From the NCBI GenBank assembly GCA_040755725.1, contig JBFMAI010000038.1:1-64000 (forward strand): DNA of 64,000 nucleotides, written 5' to 3'. A program made the position numbers and the translations under genes. Positions 49,825 through 59,268 of this stretch are shown here, in pieces; the first letter of the stretch is position 1; each line of letters starts with the position of its first letter. The notes beneath the pieces were generated by a model. That model worked only from the letters and a program-made list of their open reading frames with translations. It was not told the origin of the DNA and searched no databases. Origin of the DNA: JBFMAI01 sp040755725. GTDB lineage: Bacteria > Planctomycetota > Phycisphaerae > UBA1845 > Fen-1342.

Positions 49825-50958
49825 ATGAAGCACAGGCGCATGTGCGACACTTTGTCGTTCATTTGCATGGCCGTCGGAACTGCCGCGTTCGGGCAGCCGG
49901 GCCAACACCTTCCACCGAGGGATCCTGTCCCTCGCAACAAGGCTGAATACGAGGCTGTATCCGACGACCGAGCGAAAAGCGCGAAACCCTTGTCAGAAGA
50001 CCCTGAACATGCGCGCGCCTGGAGCGAATTCCGGGCACGGACGAACAACCTCCTCGAGACGTACGGCGCCCATGAAGTCGTGGTCGATGAGCGCCTTGCG
50101 GACCAGCTCATCTCCGAGCTGTGGGTTGACGTAGGCCACCCCTCCCTGAACGGGGCTTTGCAGGACTTCGTGATTGACCTGATCGGCGAAGTCGTGCAGT
50201 GGCCGGATGATATGCTCCCCCGACCGGCGCGCGATCGGATGCTCGCGGGGCTGCTCGCGTACATTGACGCAGGCGGCGGTCAGCATTCGCCGCCCAGTCA
50301 AGCACTGATCGCCGGAGTACTCCGTCGAGCTGCTGGCGACGAATCGGAAGCGGCCAGCCGGGCCGACGCGCTGCTGGCCGATGCAATCGAGTGGGTTGAC
50401 GCGATCGAATCCCCCGCCATGCGAAAGGTAGTGCTCCGCAGTTGCCTCCAACAATGGGGCGAACTGGCAAGTTGGAGACTATTTGAGATCGAGAACAAGG
50501 GCGCCGTGCCCCCAGACGCGCAATCCGAGAGCTATGACAAGGCCGTGGCGGCGTTGCGGGCGCTGTTGCAAGCCGATCCGCCGATCCGGCCGAGCGAACT
50601 GCTGGAGCGCCTGCGCGACGCGGAGCGGGCGGCGTTGGTCAAGCAGAAGGACGAGCGGCTCAACGACGACCTCGTGTGCCGGCTGCTGATTGTCTACCGC
50701 ACGCTGCTGGACCGCCGGCCGCGGATCGCGTTCCGCACGTCGGCGTACATCGAGAACCAGTTGCTGACGCTGCACACCAAGGGGCGGCTGCGGACCGACC
50801 GGCACTGGGACCTGTGGTCGCAGGCCGTCAAGGCGTTGGAGTCGGAGCGGCTGTCCAAGCGGTTTCAGCGGTACCTGCGGGCGCGGACCGAGAAGAAGGA
50901 CCTGCCCGCCGGCGAGGTCAAAGCCCTCGAGCAGTTGCGTCCGTTGCTGGCGGAGTGA
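49825..50958 (+). CDS. Secreted helical protein of unknown function
   Basis: A 377-residue exported protein with a short signal peptide (MKHRRMCDTLSFICMAVGTAAFGQ). The rest is almost entirely helical, with charged heptad-like stretches such as LLERLRDAERAALVKQKDERLNDDL and WDLWSQAVKALESERLSKRFQRYLRAR. No enzymatic motif or known family was recognised. It is probably co-transcribed with the preceding Cys-rich gene. Confidence 0.68.
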   Translation: MKHRRMCDTLSFICMAVGTAAFGQPGQHLPPRDPVPRNKAEYEAVSDDRAKSAKPLSEDPEHARAWSEFRARTNNLLETYGAHEVVVDERLADQLISELWVDVGHPSLNGALQDFVIDLIGEVVQWPDDMLPRPARDRMLAGLLAYIDAGGGQHSPPSQALIAGVLRRAAGDESEAASRADALLADAIEWVDAIESPAMRKVVLRSCLQQWGELASWRLFEIENKGAVPPDAQSESYDKAVAALRALLQADPPIRPSELLERLRDAERAALVKQKDERLNDDLVCRLLIVYRTLLDRRPRIAFRTSAYIENQLLTLHTKGRLRTDRHWDLWSQAVKALESERLSKRFQRYLRARTEKKDLPAGEVKALEQLRPLLAE

Positions 50959-51096
50959 GAACCGCCCGCGAAGACTGCGCCTCGGGGGGAGCGCATGTTC
51001 GCTCAAGGCCGCGGCCATGCCACCGGCCGAGTAAGAACGACCGGGGCGTCAGGATTCTCTCGCCACGCGGCGGGGTGGGGCGAACGGGTGGGGCTC

Positions 51097-52206
51097 TCAG
51101 ACGAGTTCGCGGCGGATCGGCAGGATGATGTCGAAGCGGGCCCCGCTGCCCGGGACGTTGGACGCCGTGATCGTCCCGCGCATCTCGCCGACCAGTCCGT
51201 GGACGACGGCCAGCCCCATGCCGGCGTTACGGCCGGTCCCGCAGCCGAGCTCGCCCTTGGTGGTGAAGAAGGGCTCGAATATGCGCTCCATGTACCGCGG
51301 GTCGATGCCGGGGCCGGTGTCGGTGACCGTGAGGCAGACGCTGTTCTCGTCGCGGCGGGCGAGGGTGATCGTGAGGGTTCCGCCGCTGGGCATGGCCTCG
51401 CGGGCGTTGTCCACGACGTTGTGGAGGATGACGAGCATCTGGTCGCGCCGCACGGGCACGGTCGGCAGGACCTGCCAATTCACGACCAGTTGAATATGGT
51501 GGTGGGCGAGATTGGCTTCCTCTTCGTCGCAGAAGTACAGCACGACTTCCGCGAAGTCGGCCAGGTCGCCTTCGTGGTGGTCGGCTTGGGCGAAGGTCAG
51601 CAACTGCCGCGTGATGTGCGCCGCGCGTCCGACCGCGTCGGCGGTGCGTTGGAGTGCCCGCCGCATCGCGGAGGTCGTGTTCATGTGGATCGCGTATTCG
51701 ACGCTGGTGGCGATGCAGCACAGGAGGTTGTTGTAGTGGTGGGCGATACCGCGGGCCAGGCTGCCGAGCGAGGCCAGGCGCTCGCGTTCCTTGAGGGTGC
51801 GGCGCAGACGCATGCGCTCGGTGATGTCGCGGAACCACAACGAGATGCCGCGCATCGTGCCGTCGGCGTCCAACACGGGCATGAACCAAACGGCGAACTC
51901 GAGCGGATCGCTCTCCGTGCCGCCGAGCCGCGTGCGGTACTCCACCGGCTCGAGCGTGCTGCGGACGGTTTCGAGCGATTCTTCGACAGCCTGGCGGTCG
52001 GACTCGGGAAACAGGGCGCTGACCGGCCCGCCGAGCGGTCGTCCGCCTGAGCGGAACAGCTTCGTCGCGGCGGGGTTCCCGGCGACCACGTCGCCATCGG
52101 CCTGGCACGCGATGATCGCGAACCCCGCGCCCAGGAACAAGCTTTCCAGGTACGCGGGATCGAGCCGTCCCGGGGTGGTGGATGGGCTAGCGGTGCTGGG
52201 CCACAT
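51097..52206 (-). CDS. Cytosolic PAS-domain sensor histidine kinase
   Basis: A 369-residue kinase with no membrane segments. A PAS domain (about 18-135: LFLGAGFAIIACQADGDVVAGN...WFRDITERMRLRR) leads to the phosphoacceptor helix GSLARGIAHHYNNLLCCI, His near 158 in the HxxNN variant typical of PAS kinases of the NtrB/AtoS kind. HATPase: N-box NVVDNAREAM, G1 DTGPGIDPRYMERIFEPFFTT and G2 GMGLAVVHGLVGEMRGTI. Its start overlaps the upstream lipoprotein gene by 20 bases, so the two are translationally coupled. No response regulator is adjacent. Confidence 0.86.
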   Translation of the reverse strand: MWPSTASPSTTPGRLDPAYLESLFLGAGFAIIACQADGDVVAGNPAATKLFRSGGRPLGGPVSALFPESDRQAVEESLETVRSTLEPVEYRTRLGGTESDPLEFAVWFMPVLDADGTMRGISLWFRDITERMRLRRTLKERERLASLGSLARGIAHHYNNLLCCIATSVEYAIHMNTTSAMRRALQRTADAVGRAAHITRQLLTFAQADHHEGDLADFAEVVLYFCDEEEANLAHHHIQLVVNWQVLPTVPVRRDQMLVILHNVVDNAREAMPSGGTLTITLARRDENSVCLTVTDTGPGIDPRYMERIFEPFFTTKGELGCGTGRNAGMGLAVVHGLVGEMRGTITASNVPGSGARFDIILPIRRELV

Positions 52207-53104
52207 GGTTCACGTCCACGCGGAGAAAGACATACGAGTCCGTCCGCTGCTCCTGGTCCTCGCAAGTCAGAAAAGCCCCGCCGACCAAACCGTACGTGTC
52301 GGCCTGCTCGCCGGGGGCCACCATGAGAAACTGCCCCGGCGCGAGGTCCAGGGCGAAACCGGCGGCCCCGAAGGCCCGCCCGCCGTACTGCGGCACCTGG
52401 GCCAGTCCCGCCTCGCTGCGGACCCACCGCCACCCCTCGAGCCGCTGCCGCACTTCCGGGACGACCACTAGGCGGACGGTCTCGGGATGCTCCAGGTTCA
52501 ACTCGTAGTGGACGCGCAGGACGTTGCGGCTCTGCGGCCAGGTTTCGCCGGTGAGCACGCCGTCGTCGGCCACGAAGAACAGCGTCTGCTCGCGGGGCCG
52601 CGCGTCGAGTTCGAGCGCCAGGGGGTAGCCTGCCGGCACGCGCACCGGGTCCAGCGCCGCCGCTTGGGCCCCGTCAATCGCATCCAGGGCCGTCTTGACA
52701 GCGCTCCAAACGGAGGCCGACCCGACCCCGATCCGCAGGCCGTTGCGCGCCAGGCGCTCCCCCAGGGCCGCGTCCACGACATCTTCACGCAGGTGGTTCC
52801 ACACCGGCTGGGCCTGGGCCCGCGCGGCCCGCGGTACGCGCACGTGCAGCACGTTCAGGACGACGTCGAGCCGCCGCACGGACGGCGCGGCCCCGAAGCC
52901 ATCGGACCCGGCCGGCACGAGCGTGAGCGGGGGGTCGGCGGGCGCCGGAGGCGCCGTGGCACGCCCCGGCGGCGGAGCCGGGTTCCACAGCGCCACCGTC
53001 GCGGGATCACAGCCGACCACGGCCACCAGGATGAAGACGAGCGGAACCCCGCGTACCCCGAGCCACTTTCCCCGCGTCGCGCGATGCCAGCCGTCCAACG
53101 TCAT
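52187..53104 (-). CDS. Lipoprotein of unknown function coupled to a PAS sensor kinase
   Basis: A 305-residue lipoprotein with lipobox AVVGC near residue 32 and a Pro/Ala-rich spacer after it. The mature domain (about 70-300) contains VRRLDVVLNVLHVRVPRAARAQAQP, GLRIGVGSASVWSAVKTALDAI, REQTLFFVADDGVLTGETWPQ and RNVLRVHYELNLEHPETVRLVVVPEV. It looks like a mixed alpha/beta export-associated domain with a final all-beta part ending APGEQADTYGLVGGAFL. No family was recognised. The stop overlaps the sensor-kinase start by 20 bases, so a sensing partnership with that kinase is plausible. Confidence 0.7.
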   Translation of the reverse strand: MTLDGWHRATRGKWLGVRGVPLVFILVAVVGCDPATVALWNPAPPPGRATAPPAPADPPLTLVPAGSDGFGAAPSVRRLDVVLNVLHVRVPRAARAQAQPVWNHLREDVVDAALGERLARNGLRIGVGSASVWSAVKTALDAIDGAQAAALDPVRVPAGYPLALELDARPREQTLFFVADDGVLTGETWPQSRNVLRVHYELNLEHPETVRLVVVPEVRQRLEGWRWVRSEAGLAQVPQYGGRAFGAAGFALDLAPGQFLMVAPGEQADTYGLVGGAFLTCEDQEQRTDSYVFLRVDVNHVAQHR

Positions 53105-53219
53105 CAGGCCTGCCAGACTCTCGGGGCGTCGCGACGGTACCCGCGCCGGCCCGGAAGGGACCGTTGCGGACAACGCTGCACACTCGCCCAAGATATAGTC
53201 TAGCGGCTGAAGCCGCCGT

Positions 53220-53951
53220 TTACCACTGGGCCTCCTCGAACGCGCCCAGGCTCGGCTTGGCCTTCCGCCCCATCTCCTTCACGAGCACCGCGGCCAATGA
53301 CATGTCGCCCGGCGTCGTCACCTTCACGTTGCGCTGGTCGGTGGGCACGATGGCGACCGGGTGCCCCAAACGCTCCACAAGCTGGGCGTCGTCGGTCGGC
53401 TGAAAACCCGCCGGCATCTCCGCGTAGGCCCGCCGCAGGAGCTCCTTCTTGAACACTTGCGGCGTCTGGGCCTCGTGGAGGCCCTCGCGCGGGACGGTTG
53501 CGTCGATGACACCCGCCCCGCTGACGCGTTTGATGGTCCCGGTGAGCGGCGCGGCCAGGATTGCGGCACCGCACTTGGTGGCCTCGGCAAAGACCTGGTC
53601 GATCCAGGATTCGAGCACACACGGGCGGACGGCGTCGTGGATACAAACCAGGTCGGCGGCGTCATCGACCGCCGCCAGCGCGTTGCGCACCGACTCCCAC
53701 CGCTGAGCCCCGCCTTTCACGAGCTTCAGGCCCATAATCATGATGTTGGCGGCGTACTTCTCGCGCACGACGTCGTAGTCGTCCGGCGCGACGGTCAGGA
53801 TGCTCTGGCACACGTCGTCGCGGTTGATGAACAGCTCCAAGGCGCGAATGAAGATCGGCCGGTTGTCCAGCAGTGCGAACGGCTTCTTCACCTTCCCGCC
53901 GAAGCGCTCCCCCGCGCCGGCCGCCGGCAAGATCACCGCTACCTTGGCCAT
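53220..53951 (-). CDS. ispD: 2-C-methyl-D-erythritol 4-phosphate cytidylyltransferase
   Basis: A 243-residue enzyme that couples MEP to CTP in the non-mevalonate isoprenoid pathway. The nucleotide-binding start LPAAGAGERFGGKVKKPF, the middle VCIHDAVRPCVLES and the late QTPQVFKKELLRRAY and TDDAQLVERLG blocks are diagnostic. GGAGC precedes the ATG at 53951. A long upstream in-frame extension crosses a GC-rich repeat and is rejected. The adjacent genes are unrelated, as is common for ispD. Confidence 0.94.
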   Translation of the reverse strand: MAKVAVILPAAGAGERFGGKVKKPFALLDNRPIFIRALELFINRDDVCQSILTVAPDDYDVVREKYAANIMIMGLKLVKGGAQRWESVRNALAAVDDAADLVCIHDAVRPCVLESWIDQVFAEATKCGAAILAAPLTGTIKRVSGAGVIDATVPREGLHEAQTPQVFKKELLRRAYAEMPAGFQPTDDAQLVERLGHPVAIVPTDQRNVKVTTPGDMSLAAVLVKEMGRKAKPSLGAFEEAQW

Positions 53952-54074
53952 GGTGTGCTCCTCCGCGGCCGCGCCGGACCGCGCTGTTCCGGGCCGTACG
54001 ATGCCGCCGCGGCCGGCCCGGGTCAAGCGGGCCGGCGGTCCGTACCCTCGCCGCGCGGCGGAGGCTATACTGCA

Positions 54075-54180
54075 TGACCGTGCGCGATCCGGCGGCGCGC
54101 GAGGAGAAAGCGAGCCTCCCGGCGAGCCGCGGCTCGGCGGTTCCGGCGCGCCGGGATCGCCCTCCCGGGCCGCAGGTTGC
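54075..54180. repeat. Dispersed GC-rich repeat
   Basis: It contains GACCGTGCGCGATCCGGCGG, GCGAGCCTCCCGGCGAGCCG and GATCGCCCTCCCGGG segments shared with the copies at 22.4, 49.1 and 57.1 kb. Located between ispD and the FlgI-like gene. Confidence 0.55.
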
Positions 54181-54224
54181 CGCGCCGTGACGTAGCAGTC
54201 CCGGCGGGATTTCAGGAGCCGACG

Positions 54225-56129
54225 ATGCCGCGCGGCACGAGCCACTGTTCACCTATCGACGGCGTTCCACGCCGCGCCGCGTGCGGCGCGCGCGGTCGTT
54301 GCGCTAGGCCGTGGCCCACCCGGGCCGCGGGGCGGCGTGGCGCGTGTCGCCTGGCAATCGGGGTCACGGCCATGGTGCTGTTGAGCGGCTGCGAAGGCTG
54401 GGGTCGTAAGGCGCCGCCGCCGGAGCCCCCGCCGGCGCCGCGCTCGGCGCGACTGAGCGACCCGTTGTGGGCGGGGACGGTCGGGGCGGAGACCATCCCG
54501 GCCAACGTGCAGGTGCAGCCGTTGCGCGGCTTCGGTCTGGTGGTCGGGTTGAACGGCCGCGGCAGCAGCGATTGCCCCAGCGTGATCCGGGAGTACCTGG
54601 TTGAGAACCTCAGCAAGGAGATGGGCCCGCAGGGCTCGCCGCAACGCCGACGGGCCCCGTCACCGGGCGAGCTGATCGACTCGCTCGATACGGCGGTGGT
54701 CGAAGTGACGGGGGTGGTGCCGGCCGGGGCGCGCAAGGGCCTGCGGTTCGACTTGCAGGTCAGCGCGCTGGCGGGCACTTCGACGCAATCCTTGGAAGGG
54801 GGGCTGCTGTTGCCGACGGCGATGCGGTACTTCGACCGGGCCGCCAGCGGCCAGGGGTTGATCGCGGGCGCCGTGCTGGCCGAGGGCGGCGGGCCGTTGT
54901 TCGTAAACCCGTTTGCCGAGGGGCCGAGCGCGACGACCGAGGCCGCCCGGCGGCAGGGCAGCGTCCTGGGGGGCGGTCGAGCGGCCGAGGACCGGCCAGT
55001 GCGGCTGATGCTGTTGCGGCCGAACTACCAACTGGCCAAAGCGATCGAACGACGAATCAACGAACGTTTCGGACAGCGGCCGCCCGCCGCCGAGGCGATG
55101 AGCGCCGGCTACATCGAACTCCGCACGCCGCCCACCGTAGTCCGCGAGCCGCAGCGTTTTCTCGAACTGGTCACACAGGTGTACGTGGACAACCGCCCGC
55201 CGGTCGTCGAAGGCCGGCTGCGCGAGCTGACGGCGGCGGCCATCGCCCGGCCGGACGACCTGGCCCGCATCGCGACGACATGGGAGGCCGCCGGCCGTGG
55301 CATCGTGCCACACCTCGAAACCCTTTATACCCACGCGGACGCGGCGGTGCGGTTCTACGCGGCTCGCACGGGGCTGCGGCTGGGCGATGTCGGGGCGCTG
55401 CCGGTATTGGGAGCGCTCGCCGCGCGCGGCGAGCCCTCGCTGCGGCTGCTGGCGGTGCGTGAGCTCGGCGGCCACACGTCACCCCAGGTCGCCACGTACG
55501 TCGCGCCGTTGCTGAATGATGGCGACGCGGCAGTCCGCATCGCGGCCTACGAAGCCCTCTTGCGGCAGGGTGATCCCAAGATCCACTCGGTCACGTTTCG
55601 TCACATCCTCGACCCGACGCAAATCAACTTCATCCTGGACGTGGTGGACAGCGACGGGCCGGCCTTGATCCACGTCCGCCGCACCCGCCTGCCACGCCTC
55701 GCTGTCTTCGGCCCGCGCACGCCCGTTGTGCCGCCGGTGTTCTATTCGGATGCCGACGATTTCGTGACGGTCCACACGGCGGACGGCTCCAGCGACGTTC
55801 GTCTCTATGCCAAGCGGGGCGGCCGCATGTCGGACCAGATCACCGTGCCGCCGCGGGTGGTGGACCTGATCGCGGCGTTGGGCGACCTGCCGGGGCGGCT
55901 GGACAGCGGCGAGCTGCGCGGCCTGGGCTTGCCGTACTCGCGGGTGATTCGCATTCTGGCGGCGTTGTGTGAGGACGAGACGATCCCCGCGAAGCTCGTG
56001 TTGGAACAGACCAGTCTGGCGGAGATGCTCGGGCCGGAGACGACACCCGAGCGGCCGGAGGCGGAGCCGAACGAGGAAACCAGTTCGGCCCCCGGTTCAC
56101 CACCCGACGGGTTGCCGACGTCGCGTTGA
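54225..56129 (+). CDS. FlgI-like domain lipoprotein with HEAT-like repeats
   Basis: A 634-residue lipoprotein with a long basic leader and lipobox LLSGC near residue 52. Residues ~85-330 resemble flagellar P-ring protein FlgI: the phrase VQPLRGFGLVVGLNGRGSSD mirrors its QLVGYGLVVGLNGTGD signature, and LQVSALAGTSTQSLEGGLLLPTAM mirrors the SLRGGTL.mTPL block. After about 330 come HEAT-like helical pairs (DAAVRFYAARTGLRLGDVGALPVLGALA, LLAVRELGGHTSPQVATYVAPLLNDGDAAVRIAAYEALL). No flagellar genes are nearby. FlgI-like folds occur in some non-flagellar outer-membrane structures, so a similar ring or envelope scaffold is possible. The ATG at 54225 has AGGAG seven bases upstream. Confidence 0.72.
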   Translation: MPRGTSHCSPIDGVPRRAACGARGRCARPWPTRAAGRRGACRLAIGVTAMVLLSGCEGWGRKAPPPEPPPAPRSARLSDPLWAGTVGAETIPANVQVQPLRGFGLVVGLNGRGSSDCPSVIREYLVENLSKEMGPQGSPQRRRAPSPGELIDSLDTAVVEVTGVVPAGARKGLRFDLQVSALAGTSTQSLEGGLLLPTAMRYFDRAASGQGLIAGAVLAEGGGPLFVNPFAEGPSATTEAARRQGSVLGGGRAAEDRPVRLMLLRPNYQLAKAIERRINERFGQRPPAAEAMSAGYIELRTPPTVVREPQRFLELVTQVYVDNRPPVVEGRLRELTAAAIARPDDLARIATTWEAAGRGIVPHLETLYTHADAAVRFYAARTGLRLGDVGALPVLGALAARGEPSLRLLAVRELGGHTSPQVATYVAPLLNDGDAAVRIAAYEALLRQGDPKIHSVTFRHILDPTQINFILDVVDSDGPALIHVRRTRLPRLAVFGPRTPVVPPVFYSDADDFVTVHTADGSSDVRLYAKRGGRMSDQITVPPRVVDLIAALGDLPGRLDSGELRGLGLPYSRVIRILAALCEDETIPAKLVLEQTSLAEMLGPETTPERPEAEPNEETSSAPGSPPDGLPTSR

Positions 56130-56159
56130 GCTCTTTGCCGGCCCGATGCCGAGGATGAA

Positions 56160-57041
56160 GTGAGCGCCGTGAACCCCACGTCCCCCACGCGTGTTCGTCT
56201 GCAACGGTTCCTGTCGGACGCGGGGGTCGCGTCGCGCCGTCATGCGGAGGAGCTGATTCTGGCCGGCCGGGTGCTGGTCAACGACGCCGTCGTCGAGCAG
56301 TTACCGGCCTTCGTGGACCCGCGCTGCGACCGTGTGGTCGTGGACGGCACGGTGGTGCGTCCCCAGCGGCTCCAATACGTGCTGCTGCACAAGCCGAAAA
56401 ACGTGGTCTGCACGAATCGCGATCCGGCGGGGCGGGTGCGCGCGGTGGACCTGCTGCCCGATCCACGGGCCCGTCTGTTCCCCGTCGGTCGGCTGGACGC
56501 CGACAGCACCGGCCTGCTCCTGATGACCAACGATGGCGAGTTGGCGCTGCAACTGACGCACCCGCGCTACGGCGTGCCCAAGACCTATCGGGTCGAGGTT
56601 CGCGGACGGGTCCCCGCGGATCTGCCCGCGCGCATGAAGGCGGGCGTCCACCTGGCCGAGGGCAAGGCCCAGACCGCCGACGTGCGGGTGCTGCACGCGG
56701 CGCAGGACCGGTCCGCGTTGCTGATCACGCTCCGCGACGCCCGCACCCGTCAGGTGCAGCGCATGCTGTCCCGGCTGGGTCATCCGGTGCGCTCGCTGCG
56801 GCGCGTGCAGATCGGCCCGCTGGTGCTGAAGGGGCTGCCGGTCGGGGCGTCGCGGTACCTGACCCCCGGCGAGGTCGCGGCGCTGCGGGCCGCCGTCGCC
56901 CAGGCCGGTGCCGACTCGGCCGGCCGCGGGCGAAAGCGCCGGCGTCGCCCGGCCGACAAGCCGGCGCGCGGCACTCGAACGCCCAAACCGCGTGGCGACG
57001 ATCCCGGCGCGCCGGGACCGCCGCGGCGACTGGTCACGTGA
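56160..57041 (+). CDS. rluB: Pseudouridine synthase, RluB/RsuA family
   Basis: A 293-residue enzyme of the small-subunit/large-subunit rRNA pseudouridine synthase group. The N-terminal S4 RNA-binding domain (RLQRFLSDAGVASRRHAEELI) is followed by the catalytic domain with GRLDADSTGLLLMTNDGEL, whose Asp is the catalytic residue. LVLKGLPVGASRYL closes the domain, and the C-terminal tail is Arg/Lys/Pro-rich. The start is the GTG at 56160 with GAGGATGAA upstream. It follows the FlgI-like gene by 30 bases and may share its transcript. RsuA versus RluB cannot be separated by sequence alone. Confidence 0.86.
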   Translation: MSAVNPTSPTRVRLQRFLSDAGVASRRHAEELILAGRVLVNDAVVEQLPAFVDPRCDRVVVDGTVVRPQRLQYVLLHKPKNVVCTNRDPAGRVRAVDLLPDPRARLFPVGRLDADSTGLLLMTNDGELALQLTHPRYGVPKTYRVEVRGRVPADLPARMKAGVHLAEGKAQTADVRVLHAAQDRSALLITLRDARTRQVQRMLSRLGHPVRSLRRVQIGPLVLKGLPVGASRYLTPGEVAALRAAVAQAGADSAGRGRKRRRRPADKPARGTRTPKPRGDDPGAPGPPRRLVT

Positions 57042-57094
57042 GCGGCTTTGCGGGGCGCCGGGGCCGTCGGCCCACGCGGGCATTCAGGAGCACG

Positions 57095-57185
57095 GAGCAC
57101 TGGCCGGGAGGGCGCTGCTCCCGCCGAGCTGCGGCCCACGAGGAGGCTCGCTCTCCCGCGGCAGCCCGACACTTCTGCCGGGCCG
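57095..57185. repeat. Dispersed GC-rich repeat
   Basis: It has GGAGGGCGCTGCTCCCGCCG, GAGCTGCGGCCC, GAGGAGGCTCGCTCTCCCGC and related segments, matching the family at 22.4, 49.1 and 54.1 kb. It lies between the pseudouridine synthase and the FG-GAP protein genes; only the core is clear. Confidence 0.5.
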
Positions 57186-57327
57186 GGAACGTCCTCCCGT
57201 GGTGCGTAGTTCCGAGTGTTCATCGGGTACAATTGGGCCCTGGGAGTTGTGGGCGATGCGCCCAACCCAGTCTGGCGCGCCCGTCAGGGTGGGCACAGTG
57301 CGCCGACCGTGAGAGGAGGAGACGCGC

Positions 57328-59052
57328 ATGTCCCCCGCATTGATGAACCCAGTGGCGATTGGCCTCCTGCTTACCGCGTGTGGGTTGTCCGCCGACGCGC
57401 AGACGTTGAATTACCTCGAGGGCTCCAACGGCCTTCAGCAGCCGGGGATGGAAGCCGGGCCGACGGAGATCGAGTTCGCCGACGTCAACGGCGACGGCCA
57501 CCCCGACCTGGCCTCCGTCGGCGACCACGGCTCGCCCTACGTCAACTCGCAGCAGCACGGCATCATGGTCTGGTTGGGCGACGGGACGGGGAATTGGTCG
57601 CTGTTTCAGTACGGCCATTTCGGCTACGGCGGCATCGCGCTGGGTGACGTGAACAGCGACGGTCTGATGGATGTCGGCTACGGCATTCACCACAACTACT
57701 CCGGCGTGGACCTCGGCGACCAGATTCTCGAAGTCGCCCTGGGCGACGGGACCGGCCGCTTCTGGACCGCGTGGGACGACGGGCTGGCGACCAACGGCGA
57801 GACGTGGGGGATGTTCGGCAGTGATCTCGCCGACGTGGACAGCGACGGCGATCTCGACCTCGGCGCGATCAGCTTCGGCTGCTGCGCCGGCCTGCACGTC
57901 TACCGCAACCACTTCGACGGCACGTGGACACAATCGTGGGGCTTTGTCGGCGGGAACTCCGACCAGCTTTTCGAGTTCGGTGACTTCAACGGCGACGGCT
58001 TTTTCGACTTCGCCGCCGCCCACGGCAACGGCACGGTCTACGTCGGCGACGGGGCCGGCGGCTTCACCCTCGGCGACGGCAACCTGCCCGCGGGGCCGTG
58101 GCGGACCGGTGTGAGCGTCGGCGATGTCACCGGCGATGGCCGGGATGACCTTGCCTTCCGCACGTCCGCCGGCGTCCGCGTGTTCACCCTCGTCGGCCCC
58201 GGCCAGTGGCAAGACCTGTCCGGCAACCTCGCGGCCATCGGCAACGCCCGGCTGACACAAGTCGCCGACGTGAACAACGACGGCCGCGGCGACATCCTGG
58301 CGATGTTCCTGGGGCGGGTCGATGTCTACACTGGCGACGGGCAAGGTGACTGGCAGCTTGCGGCCCGGGTGAACACGCCGGCGGCATGCGACTACGCCGC
58401 CTTCCGCGCCGGCGCCGACATCGATCACAACGGCTATCCTGACTTCGCCATCGTCGCGGAGGAGAATTGCAGCCCGTGGACCGGCGGACGGAACCAACTG
58501 CACTGCTATGTCGAGGCGTCTACGCCGGCGTCGCCGTCCATCTACCCGGTGCAGCCGCGCGGCGGCGAGACGTGGATCGCGGGCTCGGTGCGATGCATCC
58601 GCTGGCACGCGGCGGTGCCGGCCACCGCCGGCCAACCGACGATGACGATCGAGCTGTCCACGACCGGGCTGACCGGGCCGTATCAGGTCGTGGGGGTGGG
58701 AGTGCCGAACAACGGGCGGTATCAGTGGCGGGTGCCGGGCAGCGTGGCGACCTCGCCGAACTGCTACCTGCGGTTCACGCTGAACACGACGCCGCCGACG
58801 GTGGCCGTGACGCCGGCCGCGTTCCGGATTCGTAACCCGTCGCCGATCCACCGCGGCGACGTGAATTGCGACGGGCTGGTCGACTTTGGCGACATCAATC
58901 CGTTTGTGCTGTTGCTGACGAACCCGGCGGCGTGGCAGGCGGCGTATCCCGGCTGCCCACGGCTCAATGGCGACATCAACGAGGACGGCGTAGTCGACTT
59001 TGGCGACATCAACCCCTTCGTCCGACTGCTGACCAGCCCTCAGACCCGCTGA
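57328..59052 (+). CDS. Secreted FG-GAP/VCBS-repeat protein with C-terminal dockerin-like pair
   Basis: A 574-residue exported protein. Signal peptide with LLTACGLSADAQ; the Cys is not in an obvious lipobox, so it may be cleaved by signal peptidase I. A beta-propeller of FG-GAP/VCBS repeats follows (repeats such as ADVNGDGHPDLASV, GDVNSDGLMDVGYG, DFNGDGFFDFAAAHG and DVNNDGRGDILAM), with Ca-binding DxNxDGxxD loops. A beta domain follows, then two EF-hand loops GDVNCDGLVDFGDINPF and GDINEDGVVDFGDINPF. Probable extracellular carbohydrate- or cell-surface-binding protein. GAGGAGGAG precedes the ATG. Confidence 0.86.
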   Translation: MSPALMNPVAIGLLLTACGLSADAQTLNYLEGSNGLQQPGMEAGPTEIEFADVNGDGHPDLASVGDHGSPYVNSQQHGIMVWLGDGTGNWSLFQYGHFGYGGIALGDVNSDGLMDVGYGIHHNYSGVDLGDQILEVALGDGTGRFWTAWDDGLATNGETWGMFGSDLADVDSDGDLDLGAISFGCCAGLHVYRNHFDGTWTQSWGFVGGNSDQLFEFGDFNGDGFFDFAAAHGNGTVYVGDGAGGFTLGDGNLPAGPWRTGVSVGDVTGDGRDDLAFRTSAGVRVFTLVGPGQWQDLSGNLAAIGNARLTQVADVNNDGRGDILAMFLGRVDVYTGDGQGDWQLAARVNTPAACDYAAFRAGADIDHNGYPDFAIVAEENCSPWTGGRNQLHCYVEASTPASPSIYPVQPRGGETWIAGSVRCIRWHAAVPATAGQPTMTIELSTTGLTGPYQVVGVGVPNNGRYQWRVPGSVATSPNCYLRFTLNTTPPTVAVTPAAFRIRNPSPIHRGDVNCDGLVDFGDINPFVLLLTNPAAWQAAYPGCPRLNGDINEDGVVDFGDINPFVRLLTSPQTR

Positions 59053-59268
59053 TAGAACCCACCACGCAAGTGGCGGGTCGCATGGCACCGCACTGGCGTG
59101 CCGGGTCCGGATAGGCGTCATCCGGCCTGCGTCACGGCGCGTGGCTACCTTGCGACCCGGACCCCGCCGTGTTATACGGTGGCCCACGTGGCCGGGTTTC
59201 CGCCGGCCGCATCGGCGGGCAGGACGCCCGCCCCCGTCGAGCCTGGCAGCACGGAGGTCGTGGGCCGC

